Positions 8,540-17,056 of a stretch of 35,623 nt of DNA are shown here, piece after piece. The stretch's first letter is position 1, and each line of letters begins with the position of its first letter. The translations under genes were made by a program, and so were the position numbers. The stretch is from Nostoc sp. FACHB-110. Lineage in GTDB: Bacteria; Cyanobacteriota; Cyanobacteriia; Cyanobacteriales; Nostocaceae. The notes under the pieces are model-generated. The model searched no databases. It was given only the letters and a program-made list of their open reading frames with translations, and was not told the DNA's origin. The DNA is taken from contig NZ_JACJRU010000060.1 in the NCBI RefSeq assembly GCF_014697425.1, positions 1 to 35,623 on the forward strand, given 5' to 3'.

Positions 8540-8980
8540 ATGTCTCCAAATGAGGTAACTATGGCTCAATATCAAGAAACCGCACCTGCTAAGACTCTAC
8601 CACTGCCTGCGGCGATCGCCAATCGCGGTGTTGCTGCAACTGAGTTACGCCCTTGGGGTTCTTTCACGGTTTTGGAAGAAGGACGTGGATACAAAATTAA
8701 GCGCATCGAAGTCAAACCAGGACATCGCCTCAGCTTGCAAATGCACCACCATCGCAGCGAACACTGGATTGTTGTCTCTGGCACAGCTAGGGTAACTTGT
8801 GGCGAACAAGAAGTACTATTGGGTAACAACCAATCAACTTATGTACCCCAGTGTACAGCCCATCGTTTAGAAAACCCTGGAGTAATCCCCTTAGTGTTGA
8901 TTGAAGTGCAAAATGGGGAATATTTGGGCGAAGATGACATTATTCGCTACCAAGATGATTATGCTCGTTCAGAAAAATAA
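8540..8980 (+). CDS. Cupin, mannose-6-phosphate isomerase type II-like
   Basis: A 146-aa single-domain cupin. PWGSFTVLEEGRGYKIKRI is the typical opening of the type II mannose-6-phosphate isomerase domain, otherwise fused to mannose-1-phosphate guanylyltransferases. The metal-binding cupin motif 1 is visible as LQMHHHRSEHWIVVSG, with motif 2 around YVPQCTAHRLENPG. Free-standing versions of about 120-150 aa are common in cyanobacteria and should interconvert fructose-6-P and mannose-6-P for GDP-mannose and polysaccharide supply. The ATG at 8540 has AAGGA upstream, but an in-frame ATG at 8561 has GAGG just upstream and may be the true start (139 aa). Catalysis is inferred; it could be a regulatory cupin. 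Confidence 0.85.
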   Translation: MSPNEVTMAQYQETAPAKTLPLPAAIANRGVAATELRPWGSFTVLEEGRGYKIKRIEVKPGHRLSLQMHHHRSEHWIVVSGTARVTCGEQEVLLGNNQSTYVPQCTAHRLENPGVIPLVLIEVQNGEYLGEDDIIRYQDDYARSEK

Positions 8981-9021
8981 TCTGCATCTGGAAACTGAGA
9001 GATAATAAATAAGAAACTGCA

Positions 9022-9063
9022 CTCCGTAAATTTTCTGTATGCTTCAACTAGAAATTTACGGAG
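9022..9063. repeat. Inverted repeat after the cupin gene
   Basis: Perfect 12-bp arms CTCCGTAAATTT (9022-9033) and AAATTTACGGAG (9052-9063) enclose an 18-nt loop, 41 bp past the cupin stop. It probably ends or stabilises the transcript, although no U-tract follows. The rest of 8981-9290 shows nothing recognisable. Confidence 0.65.
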
Positions 9064-9290
9064 GAGCCATCACCAAGTTATTGAGTTTGTAGTGCGAAAG
9101 CCAAAAACTTTAACTATATACAAAATACAAAATATTAAGTTGATTGTCAGTTTTTAGGCAATAAAGAAATCTCACATTGGGTTTTGCAAATCAACCGCTT
9201 CATTTAAAATGAAATAGCAAAAACCAGTTTTTTAGGTTTCTTGTTACGCTATCATAGTAAAAGTGGGCGTTAAATGCTCAACCAAGTTCA

Positions 9291-9635
9291 ATGATTCAAC
9301 TGAGTCCAGCCGCCACTAGTGAAATTAAACGATTAAAGTCAAAGCAACAACCCCATACCTTGGTAAGATTAGCAGTGAAACCAGGGGGATGCTCTGATTT
9401 ATTTTATGATTTGTCTTTTGATGAGATTGTGACACAGAGCGATCGCATCTTTGAGATCAATGAACTGAAAATTCTCATAGACGATGAAAGCTTAAATTAT
9501 CTTGATGGGTTAGCATTAGATTATTCTGAAGATTTAATGGGTGGAGGTTTTCGCTTCCACAATCCTCAAGCTGTTTCTACTTGTAGCTGTGGCAACTCCT
9601 TTTCAGTTAGTCAAGAGTTGGTGGTTTATGCTTAA
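9291..9635 (+). CDS. A-type iron-sulfur carrier (HesB/IscA/SufA family)
   Basis: A 114-aa small cytosolic protein with the A-type carrier layout: Cys34 in PGGCSDLFYD and the C-terminal pair Cys98-Ser-Cys100 (STCSCGNSFS), the three conserved cluster-binding cysteines. Such proteins receive Fe-S clusters or iron and deliver them to apo-proteins. The central part (FEINELKILIDDESLNYLDG) matches the family beta core. It lies just before the ribosomal str operon, 124 bp upstream of rpsL, but the strong promoter between them suggests rpsL does not depend on it. Which of IscA, SufA or ErpA it corresponds to cannot be decided from the sequence. Confidence 0.9.
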   Translation: MIQLSPAATSEIKRLKSKQQPHTLVRLAVKPGGCSDLFYDLSFDEIVTQSDRIFEINELKILIDDESLNYLDGLALDYSEDLMGGGFRFHNPQAVSTCSCGNSFSVSQELVVYA

Positions 9636-9679
9636 AAAGCTTCACTCTAGACTAAAAATAATTGTCTTGTCAAAGTAGT

Positions 9680-9709
9680 TTGACATAAAAGCACGAAAAA
9701 CGATATAAT
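9680..9709 (+). promoter_or_regulatory. Sigma-70-type promoter of the str ribosomal operon
   Basis: A perfect TTGACA (9680-9685) is followed after 18 bp by a perfect TATAAT (9704-9709), predicting a transcript start near 9716 and a leader of about 44 nt before rpsL. It is the best consensus promoter in the window and fits a highly expressed translation operon. Confidence 0.85.
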
Positions 9710-9759
9710 CAGGATTTGTTAAAACTTAGACCCCTAAGCAGCTTCACGCGCTGTGACTC

Positions 9760-10146
9760 ATGCCAACCATACAGCAACTAATACGTAGCGAACGCGAAAA
9801 AGCGCGTCAGAAAACCAAGTCTCCAGCTCTGAAACAATGCCCACAACGCCGGGGCGTTTGTACAAGAGTATACACAACAACACCTAAAAAGCCTAACTCA
9901 GCCCTACGTAAAGTAGCAAGGGTAAGACTTACCTCTGGGTTTGAGGTGACAGCTTACATTCCTGGGATTGGTCATAACTTACAAGAACACTCAGTGGTGA
10001 TGATTCGAGGCGGTCGGGTTAAGGATTTGCCAGGGGTAAGATACCACATCATCCGTGGCACCTTAGATACAGCCGGCGTAAAAGACCGTAAGCAAGGTCG
10101 TTCCAAATATGGAACTAAACGTCCGAAAGAAGCCGCTAAGAAATAG
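9760..10146 (+). CDS. rpsL: 30S ribosomal protein S12
   Basis: A 128-aa decoding-centre protein of the small subunit. The invariant TTPKKPNSALRKVARVRL core and the GGRVKDLPGVRYH loop are intact. Lys43 and Lys88 are the wild-type residues at positions where changes cause streptomycin resistance, so a sensitive phenotype is predicted. Asp89 is the position methylthiolated by RimO in other bacteria. There is no clear Shine-Dalgarno sequence before the ATG. It is the first gene of rpsL-rpsG-fusA-tuf-rpsJ, 50 bp downstream of a consensus promoter. Confidence 0.99.
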   Translation: MPTIQQLIRSEREKARQKTKSPALKQCPQRRGVCTRVYTTTPKKPNSALRKVARVRLTSGFEVTAYIPGIGHNLQEHSVVMIRGGRVKDLPGVRYHIIRGTLDTAGVKDRKQGRSKYGTKRPKEAAKK

Positions 10147-10555
10147 GGCAAAGGCGATTAGTCGTGTCTAGTGGCGATTAGTCGCTTTGTCTGGAAGCAT
10201 CTAGAAGAGATATCAAAAAGTTAGCGATCGCTCTCAAATATTTGTGAGAATAGATGACAGCATCTGTTGTCAAAATTTTCAGATAAGTCAAATTAGCATC
10301 AGCGATTTGCACTCAGCGAGCAAGTGTAAGTTGTGTTGAGGTTACTGTAAGCGACAGCAGTACTCTCCCTGATAAAAGTTTAGTAACAATGATGTTGTCG
10401 CTTTGTGCGTCCAGTTAAGGACAGCAAATCACTAACTTAGGGTCGCTGCGACTGTAAAAAATTGCGGGAGTTAGAGTGGCGGCTTCCACCGCTCTAATGC
10501 TGCGCTGTTTGATAGCATATAATTTCGTTGCCAAATTCCGAATTAAGGGTAAAGT
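10147..10555 (+). other. Long rpsL-rpsG intercistronic region
   Basis: 409 bp without a gene, unusually long inside a ribosomal operon. It begins with a direct repeat GGCGATTAGTCG (about 10153 and 10172), has a HIP1 site near 10223 and ends with a strong hairpin (10471-10497) and a TATAAT-like hexamer at 10518-10523. These could supply a second promoter or an RNA control element for rpsG-fusA-tuf. Confidence 0.5.
10471..10497 (+). promoter_or_regulatory. Hairpin in the rpsG leader
   Basis: TTAGAGTGGCGG and CCACCGCTCTAA can form a 12-bp stem (one wobble, one mismatch) with a 3-nt loop, 58 nt before the rpsG start. In E. coli S7 binds the rpsL-rpsG intercistronic RNA to repress translation; a similar role here is inference only. 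No U-tract follows, so it is not a standard terminator. Confidence 0.45.
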
Positions 10556-11026
10556 ATGTCTCGTCGAGGTGTAGTTCAAAGGCGGCCAGTTCCGCCTGAC
10601 TCAGTTTACAACAGCCGTCTTGTGAGTATGATCATTCGTAGAATCATGCGTCACGGCAAAAAATCGCTGGCCGCCCGCATTGTTTATGATGCGTTAAAAA
10701 CAATAGAAGAACGTACAGGTAATGCTGCATTAGAAACCTTTGAAAAAGCTGTACGTAATGCCACACCACTAGTGGAAGTTAAAGCTCGCCGCGTAGGTGG
10801 TGCAACTTACCAAGTACCAATGGAAGTGCGATCAGAACGGGGTACTACTCTGGCGCTACGTTGGTTGGTACAATTTTCTCGTTCTCGTCCAGGGCGCACT
10901 ATGGCTGGAAAATTGGCTAATGAATTAATGGATGCAGCCAATGAAACCGGCAACGCAATCCGTAAGCGCGAAGAAACGCACCGGATGGCAGAAGCTAATA
11001 AAGCCTTTGCTCACTATCGTTATTAA
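10556..11026 (+). CDS. rpsG: 30S ribosomal protein S7
   Basis: A 156-aa primary binding protein of the 3' major domain of 16S rRNA that organises the 30S head. The N-terminal MSRRGVVQRRPVPPDSVYNS, the MRHGKKSLAARIVYDAL helix and the VPMEVRSERGTTLALRWL beta-ribbon region are typical, and the length is as usual for bacteria. The start is preceded by AAGGG at a suitable distance. It is followed by fusA after 140 bp, a gap that holds a direct repeat AGCGATATATC and a 12-bp palindrome GCGATATATCGC at 11057-11068. Confidence 0.99.
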   Translation: MSRRGVVQRRPVPPDSVYNSRLVSMIIRRIMRHGKKSLAARIVYDALKTIEERTGNAALETFEKAVRNATPLVEVKARRVGGATYQVPMEVRSERGTTLALRWLVQFSRSRPGRTMAGKLANELMDAANETGNAIRKREETHRMAEANKAFAHYRY

Positions 11027-11166
11027 GCAAAACAGCGATATATCCTGCCTCTAGAAGCGATATATCGCCGACTTACAAAAATCCAGACGGTAATCCGTAA
11101 AAGTATAGAATCTTAACAAAGAGTAATATACAAGATATCATGAGGCAACAACTATAGGAGGCTACT

Positions 11167-13245
11167 GTGGCACGTACAAACCCGCTAGAGAAAGTACGCA
11201 ATATCGGTATTGCGGCGCACATAGATGCGGGCAAAACCACGACAACAGAGAGAATATTATTTTACTCTGGCATAATTCATAAAATTGGCGAAGTTCATGA
11301 AGGAACCGCTGTAACAGACTGGATGGAGCAGGAGAGGGAGAGGGGAATCACCATCACTGCTGCGGCAATTAGTACCAGTTGGAAAGATTATCAAATTAAC
11401 ATTATCGATACTCCTGGTCACGTAGACTTCACCATTGAAGTAGAACGCTCCATGCGCGTATTAGATGGTGTAATTGCTGTATTTTGTTCTGTAGGTGGAG
11501 TACAACCCCAATCGGAGACAGTGTGGCGGCAAGCAGACCGTTACGCAGTACCTCGGATTGCCTTTATTAATAAAATGGATCGCACAGGCGCGAACTTCTA
11601 TAAAGTTCACGAACAAATGCGCGATCGCCTACGGGCAAATGCCATTGCAATTCAACTGCCCATTGGTAGCGAAAACGACTTCAAAGGCATTGTCGACTTG
11701 GTGCGTAAGCGTGCATACATTTACAACAACGACCAAGGAACGGATATCCAAGAAACAGATATCCCGGAGGATATGCAAGACAAGGCCGAAGAGTACTACA
11801 CCAAATTAGTCGAAGCCGTTGCAGAAACTGATGACGCTTTGATGACTAAGTACTTTGATGGCGAAGAACTGACAGAAGAAGAAATTCGGGCAGCCCTGCG
11901 GAAAGGGACAATTGATGGCACAATCGTGCCTGTACTTTGTGGTTCAGCCTTTAAAAATAAAGGCGTACAGTTAATGCTGGACGCAGTTGTAGATTATCTA
12001 CCCGCACCAACAGAAGTGCCTCCCATTCAAGGAACACTTGCAAATGGTGATACAGTTGAGCGTCGGGCAGATGACAACGAACCTCTAGCAGCTTTGGCAT
12101 TTAAGATTATGGCTGACCCTTATGGTCGCCTAACCTTTGTTCGCGTTTATTCCGGTGTTCTGAAGAAAGGTAGTTATGTATTAAATGCTACTAAAAATAA
12201 GAAAGAACGGATTTCCCGCTTAGTTCTAATGAAGGCAGATGATCGTCAAGACGTAGAAGAACTACGAGCAGGTGATCTAGGTGCTGCGTTGGGATTAAAA
12301 GATACCTTGACAGGTGATACTATCACTGATGAAGGCTCACCAGTAATTCTGGAATCCCTATTTATTCCAGAGCCTGTAATCTCGGTAGCGGTTGAACCCA
12401 AAACCAAGAACGACATGGATAAGCTATCCAAGGCTCTGCAATCTCTGTCTGAAGAAGACCCAACCTTCCGCGTCAATGTTGACCCAGAAACAAACCAAAC
12501 TGTAATTGCCGGGATGGGAGAACTCCACCTAGAAATTCTGGTGGATCGGATGTTACGCGAATTCAAGGTGGAAGCAAACGTGGGTGCGCCACAAGTAGCT
12601 TACCGCGAAACGATTCGTAAAGCAGTTAGCAATGTGGAAGGCAAGTTCATCCGTCAAAGTGGTGGTAAAGGTCAATATGGTCACGTTGTGATCAATTTGG
12701 AGCCAGGAGAACCTGGTAGTGGCTTTGAATTCGTCTCTAAAATTGTCGGTGGTGTAGTACCTAAAGAGTACATTGGCCCCGCCGAGCAAGGGATGAAAGA
12801 AAGCTGTGAATCAGGGATTTTAGCTGGATATCCACTGATTGACGTGAAAGCGACGCTAGTTCATGGTTCTTACCACGACGTAGACTCCTCGGAAATGGCT
12901 TTTAAAATTGCTGGATCAATGGCACTGAAGGAAGCTGTGCTGAAAGCTTCACCAGTACTATTAGAGCCTATGATGAAAGTTGAGGTGGAAGTTCCTGAAG
13001 ACTATATTGGGAACGTCATTGGTGACCTCATCTCCCGCCGAGGACAGATTGAAAGCCAAAGTACTGAACAGGGACTCGCTAAAGTGGCATCCAAGGTTCC
13101 ACTGGCGACCATGTTTGGTTACGCCACCGACATCCGGTCAAAGACCCAAGGTCGAGGTATTTTTACGATGGAGTTTAGCCACTATGAGGAAGTGCCTCGT
13201 AGTGTAGCTGAAACTATCATTGCAAAAAGCAAAGGGAACGCTTAA
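11167..13245 (+). CDS. fusA: Elongation factor G
   Basis: A 692-aa ribosomal translocase GTPase. The G domain shows AHIDAGKTTTTER (P-loop), the switch I RGITITAAA, DTPGHVDF and NKMD motifs; domains II-V follow, with the domain IV loop region near SGGKGQYGHVVI and the C-terminal EVPEDYIGNVIGDLISRRG of domain V. The start is GTG with an AGGAG sequence 7 nt upstream. It is 22 bp from tuf, so the two are cotranscribed. This is the housekeeping EF-G by context and completeness. Confidence 0.99.
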   Translation: MARTNPLEKVRNIGIAAHIDAGKTTTTERILFYSGIIHKIGEVHEGTAVTDWMEQERERGITITAAAISTSWKDYQINIIDTPGHVDFTIEVERSMRVLDGVIAVFCSVGGVQPQSETVWRQADRYAVPRIAFINKMDRTGANFYKVHEQMRDRLRANAIAIQLPIGSENDFKGIVDLVRKRAYIYNNDQGTDIQETDIPEDMQDKAEEYYTKLVEAVAETDDALMTKYFDGEELTEEEIRAALRKGTIDGTIVPVLCGSAFKNKGVQLMLDAVVDYLPAPTEVPPIQGTLANGDTVERRADDNEPLAALAFKIMADPYGRLTFVRVYSGVLKKGSYVLNATKNKKERISRLVLMKADDRQDVEELRAGDLGAALGLKDTLTGDTITDEGSPVILESLFIPEPVISVAVEPKTKNDMDKLSKALQSLSEEDPTFRVNVDPETNQTVIAGMGELHLEILVDRMLREFKVEANVGAPQVAYRETIRKAVSNVEGKFIRQSGGKGQYGHVVINLEPGEPGSGFEFVSKIVGGVVPKEYIGPAEQGMKESCESGILAGYPLIDVKATLVHGSYHDVDSSEMAFKIAGSMALKEAVLKASPVLLEPMMKVEVEVPEDYIGNVIGDLISRRGQIESQSTEQGLAKVASKVPLATMFGYATDIRSKTQGRGIFTMEFSHYEEVPRSVAETIIAKSKGNA

Positions 13246-13267
13246 TTAGAAAAGGAAACGAGCATTC

Positions 13268-14497
13268 ATGGCACGCGAAAAGTTTGAAAGAAAGAAACCC
13301 CACATTAACATTGGTACTGTTGGCCACGTTGACCACGGTAAAACCACTTTAACAGCAGCTATCACTATGACCTTGGCTGCTTTGGGTAATGCTCAAGCTA
13401 AAGCTTACGACGAAATCGACAACGCACCCGAAGAAAAAGCACGGGGTATTACCATCAATACTGCTCACGTTGAGTATGAAACCGAAAAGCGGCACTATGC
13501 TCACGTAGACTGTCCCGGACACGCTGACTATGTAAAAAACATGATCACTGGTGCAGCGCAGATGGACGGTGGCATCCTGGTAGTTGCTGCTACTGATGGC
13601 CCCATGCCCCAAACCCGCGAACACATCCTGTTAGCAAAACAAGTCGGCGTTCCCAGCCTCGTTGTCTTCTTGAATAAAGAAGACTTGATGGATGACCCAG
13701 AACTCCTAGAACTAGTAGAACTAGAACTGCGAGAACTGCTTTCCAGTTACGATTTCCCTGGTGACGATATCCCCATTATTAAAGGCTCTGGTCTACAAGC
13801 ATTGGAAGCAATGGTTGCTAACCCCAAGACAAAACGGGGTGATAATCCTTGGGTAGATAAAATCTACGAACTAATGGACGCAGTAGATTCTTATATTCCC
13901 ACCCCTGAGCGCGATATAGATAAACCCTTCTTGATGGCGGTAGAAGACGTATTTACTATTACAGGTCGGGGTACAGTTGCTACCGGACGTATCGAACGTG
14001 GCAAAGTTAAGGTGAACGATAACGTAGAACTAGTTGGTCTGAGAGAAACTCGTACTACCACCGTCACCGGCATCGAAATGTTCAAGAAAAGCCTTGATGA
14101 AGGCTTGGCTGGGGATAATGCTGGTGTACTGCTGCGTGGTCTGAAAAAAGAAGACATTGAACGCGGTATGGTAATAGCCAAACCTGGTTCGATCACACCA
14201 CACACCCAATTTGAAGGTGAAGTATACGTACTTACCGATAAAGAAGGTGGTCGGAAAACACCATTCTTCCCTGGTTACCGTCCTCAGTTCTACGTGCGGA
14301 CAACAGATGTAACTGGCACTATCACAAGCTTTACCTCTGATGATGGTGGTGCAGCAGAAATGGTGATGCCTGGCGATCGCATCAAAATGACCGTAGAATT
14401 GATCAACCCGATCGCAATTGAACAAGGTATGCGCTTTGCGATTCGTGAAGGTGGCCGTACCATTGGTGCTGGTGTCGTCTCAAAAATCCTCAAGTAG
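13268..14497 (+). CDS. tuf: Elongation factor Tu
   Basis: A 409-aa protein that delivers aminoacyl-tRNA to the ribosome as the GTP form. The P-loop GHVDHGKTTLTAA, RGITINTAHVEYE, DCPGHADYVKNM and NKEDLMDD (NKxD) motifs are visible, then beta-barrel domains 2 and 3 ending in GGRTIGAGVVSKILK. It is longer than E. coli EF-Tu (394 aa), in part through a cyanobacterial/plastid-type insertion around residue 185 (MVANPKTKRGDNPWVDK). It is preceded by an AAAGGAAACGAG leader and followed by a strong terminator-like hairpin. Confidence 0.99.
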   Translation: MAREKFERKKPHINIGTVGHVDHGKTTLTAAITMTLAALGNAQAKAYDEIDNAPEEKARGITINTAHVEYETEKRHYAHVDCPGHADYVKNMITGAAQMDGGILVVAATDGPMPQTREHILLAKQVGVPSLVVFLNKEDLMDDPELLELVELELRELLSSYDFPGDDIPIIKGSGLQALEAMVANPKTKRGDNPWVDKIYELMDAVDSYIPTPERDIDKPFLMAVEDVFTITGRGTVATGRIERGKVKVNDNVELVGLRETRTTTVTGIEMFKKSLDEGLAGDNAGVLLRGLKKEDIERGMVIAKPGSITPHTQFEGEVYVLTDKEGGRKTPFFPGYRPQFYVRTTDVTGTITSFTSDDGGAAEMVMPGDRIKMTVELINPIAIEQGMRFAIREGGRTIGAGVVSKILK

Positions 14498-14517
14498 TAC
14501 CTGTTTAACTTATAACT

Positions 14518-14554
14518 AAGAGCAGAGATGAGCAAATTCCTCTCTGCTCTTTTA
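14518..14554 (+). terminator. Terminator or attenuator after tuf
   Basis: A perfect 10-bp stem, AAGAGCAGAG (14518-14527) with CTCTGCTCTT (14542-14551), is followed by TTT. It sits 20 bp after the tuf stop and before rpsJ, so it may uncouple high tuf expression from rpsJ. Confidence 0.85.
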
Positions 14555-14614
14555 TCTGGACTTACTGTAGGGAGTAGGGAATAGGGGAAAATCATACTGT
14601 AAGTTTCTCCCCCC

Positions 14615-14635
14615 ACCCCACACCCCACACCCCAC
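14615..14635 (+). repeat. Three tandem heptamers ACCCCAC
   Basis: Three exact 7-bp units extend a C-rich tract between tuf and rpsJ, 26 bp before the rpsJ start. This is a heptanucleotide STRR of the kind frequent in Nostocales intergenic DNA. Confidence 0.8.
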
Positions 14636-14661
14636 ATCAATCAGAACCTGGAAAATTAAAG

Positions 14662-14979
14662 ATGGCAACTCTACAACAGCAGAAGATCAGAATTCGTTTA
14701 AAAGCTTTTGACCGTCGATTATTGGACACATCTTGCGAGAAGATAGTAGACACAGCTAACCGGACTAACGCTACAGCTATAGGCCCAATTCCTTTACCGA
14801 CAAAACGGAAAATCTACTGCGTGTTGCGCTCGCCTCACGTAGATAAAGATTCGCGTGAACATTTTGAAACCCGTACTCATCGCAGAATTATTGACATCTA
14901 CCAGCCTTCTTCAAAAACCATTGATGCTTTAATGAAGCTGGATTTGCCATCAGGTGTAGATATTGAAGTCAAACTTTAA
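14662..14979 (+). CDS. rpsJ: 30S ribosomal protein S10
   Basis: A 105-aa head protein of the 30S subunit, also NusE in antitermination complexes. The IRIRLKAFDRRLLDTSCEKI opening, GPIPLPTKRKIYCVLRSPHV and FETRTHRRIIDIYQPSSKTI are diagnostic. In cyanobacteria rpsJ follows tuf at the end of the str cluster instead of heading the S10 operon, as here. The hairpin and heptamer repeat before it suggest partial uncoupling from tuf. Confidence 0.99.
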   Translation: MATLQQQKIRIRLKAFDRRLLDTSCEKIVDTANRTNATAIGPIPLPTKRKIYCVLRSPHVDKDSREHFETRTHRRIIDIYQPSSKTIDALMKLDLPSGVDIEVKL

Positions 14980-15060
14980 TTAGTTATTAGTCTCAAGTCA
15001 ACAGTCTAAAATTATACAACTATGGTAATTTCATGCCAACCCTTGACTAACGACTAATTA
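14976..15060. repeat. Imperfect inverted repeat after rpsJ
   Basis: AATTAGTTATTAGTC at the rpsJ stop pairs imperfectly with GACTAACGACTAATT at 15045-15060 (13 of 15), with about 55 nt between. TTAGT-type repeats of this sort are common cyanobacterial intergenic elements. The rest of 14980-15348 shows only the terminator at 15236. Confidence 0.5.
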
Positions 15061-15235
15061 ATATTGACTCTGCCGATTTTCGATTGGTGAATTGAGATTT
15101 GGTTGGTTTAAGCTTTACCCTTTGTGAGTCAAGCAAATCCCAAATCTTCAACTTAAAACTATCAAGCGTCGTACCTTTGCTGTCGATGTCAATCCAAAAA
15201 TCCCCAATTGATAGACTATCGTGTGAATACTGAAC

Positions 15236-15270
15236 AAGCCCTGAAGAAATTTATCTCAGGGCTTTTTATT
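15236..15270 (+). terminator. Rho-independent terminator before the LON-domain gene
   Basis: AAGCCCTGA (15236-15244) and TCAGGGCTT (15256-15264) form a perfect 9-bp stem with an 11-nt loop, followed by TTTATTT. It lies 257 nt after rpsJ and 79 bp before the next start, so it probably ends the ribosomal operon. Confidence 0.85.
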
Positions 15271-15348
15271 TAGTGATAGAATGTAAGCAAAGTACGGGAA
15301 AAGCAGAGAACAATAAATTTTTAAAATTAAATTTATTTTAAGGTAACA

Positions 15349-15999
15349 ATGACATCTTCTTCTAGAATTGCTGTTCGTGAACTACCTCTGTTCCCGTTAC
15401 CCGAAGTAGTTCTTTTTCCTACTAGACCATTACCCTTGCATATTTTTGAATTTCGCTACCGAATCATGATGAACACGATTTTGGAAAGCGATCGCAGGTT
15501 TGGTGTGTTAATGGTCGATCCAGTTAAAGGTACAATTGCGAATGTTGGTTGTTGTGCAGAAATTATCCATTATCAACGTCTCCCAGATGACAGAATGAAG
15601 ATGCTAACCTTGGGTCAACAAAGGTTTCGTGTCTTAGAGTATGTGCGTGAAAAGCCTTATCGTGTGGGATTGGTACAGTGGATAGAAGATGAACCACCAA
15701 CTAAAGATTTACGCCCTTTAGGTGCTGAAGTTGAACAGTTACTTAAAGATGTGGTGCGTTTGTCTGCGAAGTTAACTGAACAAAACATTGAACTACCAGA
15801 AGAACTGCCAGATTTGCCAGTAGAGCTATCTTATTGGGTTGCGAGTAATCTTTATGGAGTTGCTTCTGAGCAGCAATCATTACTAGAAATGCAAGATACG
15901 GCTACTCGCCTCGAACGAGAAGCAGAAATTTTAACTTCTACTCGTAATCACTTAGCTGCTCGTTCTGTTCTGAAAGATACATTTAATGATAAATTGTAA
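15349..15999 (+). CDS. LON peptidase substrate-binding domain protein
   Basis: A 216-aa protein. Residues about 9-200 form the LON N-terminal (PUA-like) domain: ELPLFPLPEVVLFPTRPLPL, then HIFEFRYRIMMNTIL, and a C-terminal helical bundle. The AAA ATPase and Ser-Lys protease domains of Lon are absent, so this is a stand-alone substrate-binding module, as in many bacteria and plastids. Its partner is unknown; an adaptor or peptide-binding role is only inferred. Its place after rpsJ is typical for cyanobacteria. A terminator on each side makes it a single-gene unit. Confidence 0.93.
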   Translation: MTSSSRIAVRELPLFPLPEVVLFPTRPLPLHIFEFRYRIMMNTILESDRRFGVLMVDPVKGTIANVGCCAEIIHYQRLPDDRMKMLTLGQQRFRVLEYVREKPYRVGLVQWIEDEPPTKDLRPLGAEVEQLLKDVVRLSAKLTEQNIELPEELPDLPVELSYWVASNLYGVASEQQSLLEMQDTATRLEREAEILTSTRNHLAARSVLKDTFNDKL

Positions 16000-16034
16000 A
16001 ACCCAACATCAAATTTGAATTTTTAGTCATAATT

Positions 16035-16072
16035 TAGACCTTTATTTCACAAATAAAGGTCTATTAATTTTT
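16035..16072 (+). terminator. Terminator after the LON-domain gene
   Basis: A perfect 13-bp stem TAGACCTTTATTT/AAATAAAGGTCTA (16035-16063) with a CAC loop is followed by TTAATTTTT. It stands between convergent genes and may act in both directions. Confidence 0.88.
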
Positions 16073-16097
16073 AAAAAAATATGAGTATTTAAGAGTA

Positions 16098-16973
16098 TCA
16101 ATCAATAATATCGATGGGTAAAACAGGATAACTGCCAAAGATTTTTAAAATTTCTGTATGCGTCGTTAATTCAGCTAGAGCAGATTGCATTTTTGTAGTG
16201 TTAACATCTGCCTCTAAATCAATAAAAAATAAATATTCACCTAGAGAGCGCTTTGTAGGGCGAGATTCAATTCTACTGAGGTTAATTCCGAGTTCTGCAA
16301 ATACTTGTAAGGGTTTAAGTAAAGCACCAGGGATGTTTGCAGGTACACTGAAAGCTATAGATGTATGTGTTGCATTTTTTGAAGCTATTTGGTACTCAGA
16401 AACTAGGTTGTCTTGGCTAACCACTAAAAAACGAGTACAGTTTTCTGGATAATCATTAATAGTTTTAGCTAAGATTGGCAAATTATAAAGTTGTGCGGCT
16501 CTAGAAGATGCGATCGCCGCAGCTGTCAAATCTTGTTTTAATATCTTTAGTGCTTCTGTAGTTGAGTTGCTAGGAATTAATTGCACAGTTGGTAAGAACT
16601 CCCCCAACCAACCTTGGCATTGTGCTAAAGCTTGCGGATGTGAGTACACAGTTTTAATAGCATCTAAGCGATGAGCGCAAGAAATTAACATATGAGTAAT
16701 GGGCATTACTAATGCTAACTGAATTTGCAAATTATCCAGTTGCCACAGTGCATCCATTGTCATAGTTACACTGCCTTCAATCGAATTTTCAACTGGCACA
16801 ACCGCTAACTGGGTTTCTCCTGCGGCAACTGCCTCAAGAGACTGGGCAATACTAGGATATGGGCATAAAAGAGCTTCTAGTCCAGTTTGCTGTGTCAACC
16901 AGTCAACATATAAAACAGTCGCCTGTTCTGCATAAGTGCCTGGTGGCCCTAAATGAGCAATAGATAAAGACAT
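16098..16973 (-). CDS. pheA: Prephenate dehydratase
   Basis: 291 aa from the ATG at 16973; a TTG three codons earlier is open, but the ATG has AGG upstream and is preferred. It converts prephenate to phenylpyruvate in phenylalanine synthesis. The PDT domain starts at AHLGPPGTYAEQA, includes the PVENSIEGSV motif and the catalytic-region NCTRFLVVS. A C-terminal ACT domain follows (GALLKPLQVFAELGINLSRI, then ESRP and GEYLFFIDLEAD), the phenylalanine feedback site. No chorismate mutase domain is present, so it is the monofunctional type. It converges on the LON gene, and the glycosyltransferase gene starts 84 bp further along the opposite end. Confidence 0.97.
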   Translation of the reverse strand: MSLSIAHLGPPGTYAEQATVLYVDWLTQQTGLEALLCPYPSIAQSLEAVAAGETQLAVVPVENSIEGSVTMTMDALWQLDNLQIQLALVMPITHMLISCAHRLDAIKTVYSHPQALAQCQGWLGEFLPTVQLIPSNSTTEALKILKQDLTAAAIASSRAAQLYNLPILAKTINDYPENCTRFLVVSQDNLVSEYQIASKNATHTSIAFSVPANIPGALLKPLQVFAELGINLSRIESRPTKRSLGEYLFFIDLEADVNTTKMQSALAELTTHTEILKIFGSYPVLPIDIID

Positions 16974-17056
16974 GATATTCAACCTGATTAATATGTGAGA
17001 TTAATAGAATATACCCTAGGAAAACCCAACCTTGAGTAAAAAGAGCATTGATTTAC

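Noticed and set aside
12246..12789. Minus-strand frames inside fusA
   Set aside because: They are complementary shadows of the conserved EF-G sequence.
13349..14425. Minus-strand frames inside tuf
   Set aside because: They are shadows of EF-Tu codons with no independent start signals.
14608..14636. Possible CRISPR or G-quadruplex at the C-rich tract before rpsJ
   Set aside because: It is three short tandem heptamers without spacers, which fits an STRR. Quadruplex formation is possible on the complement but not supported further.
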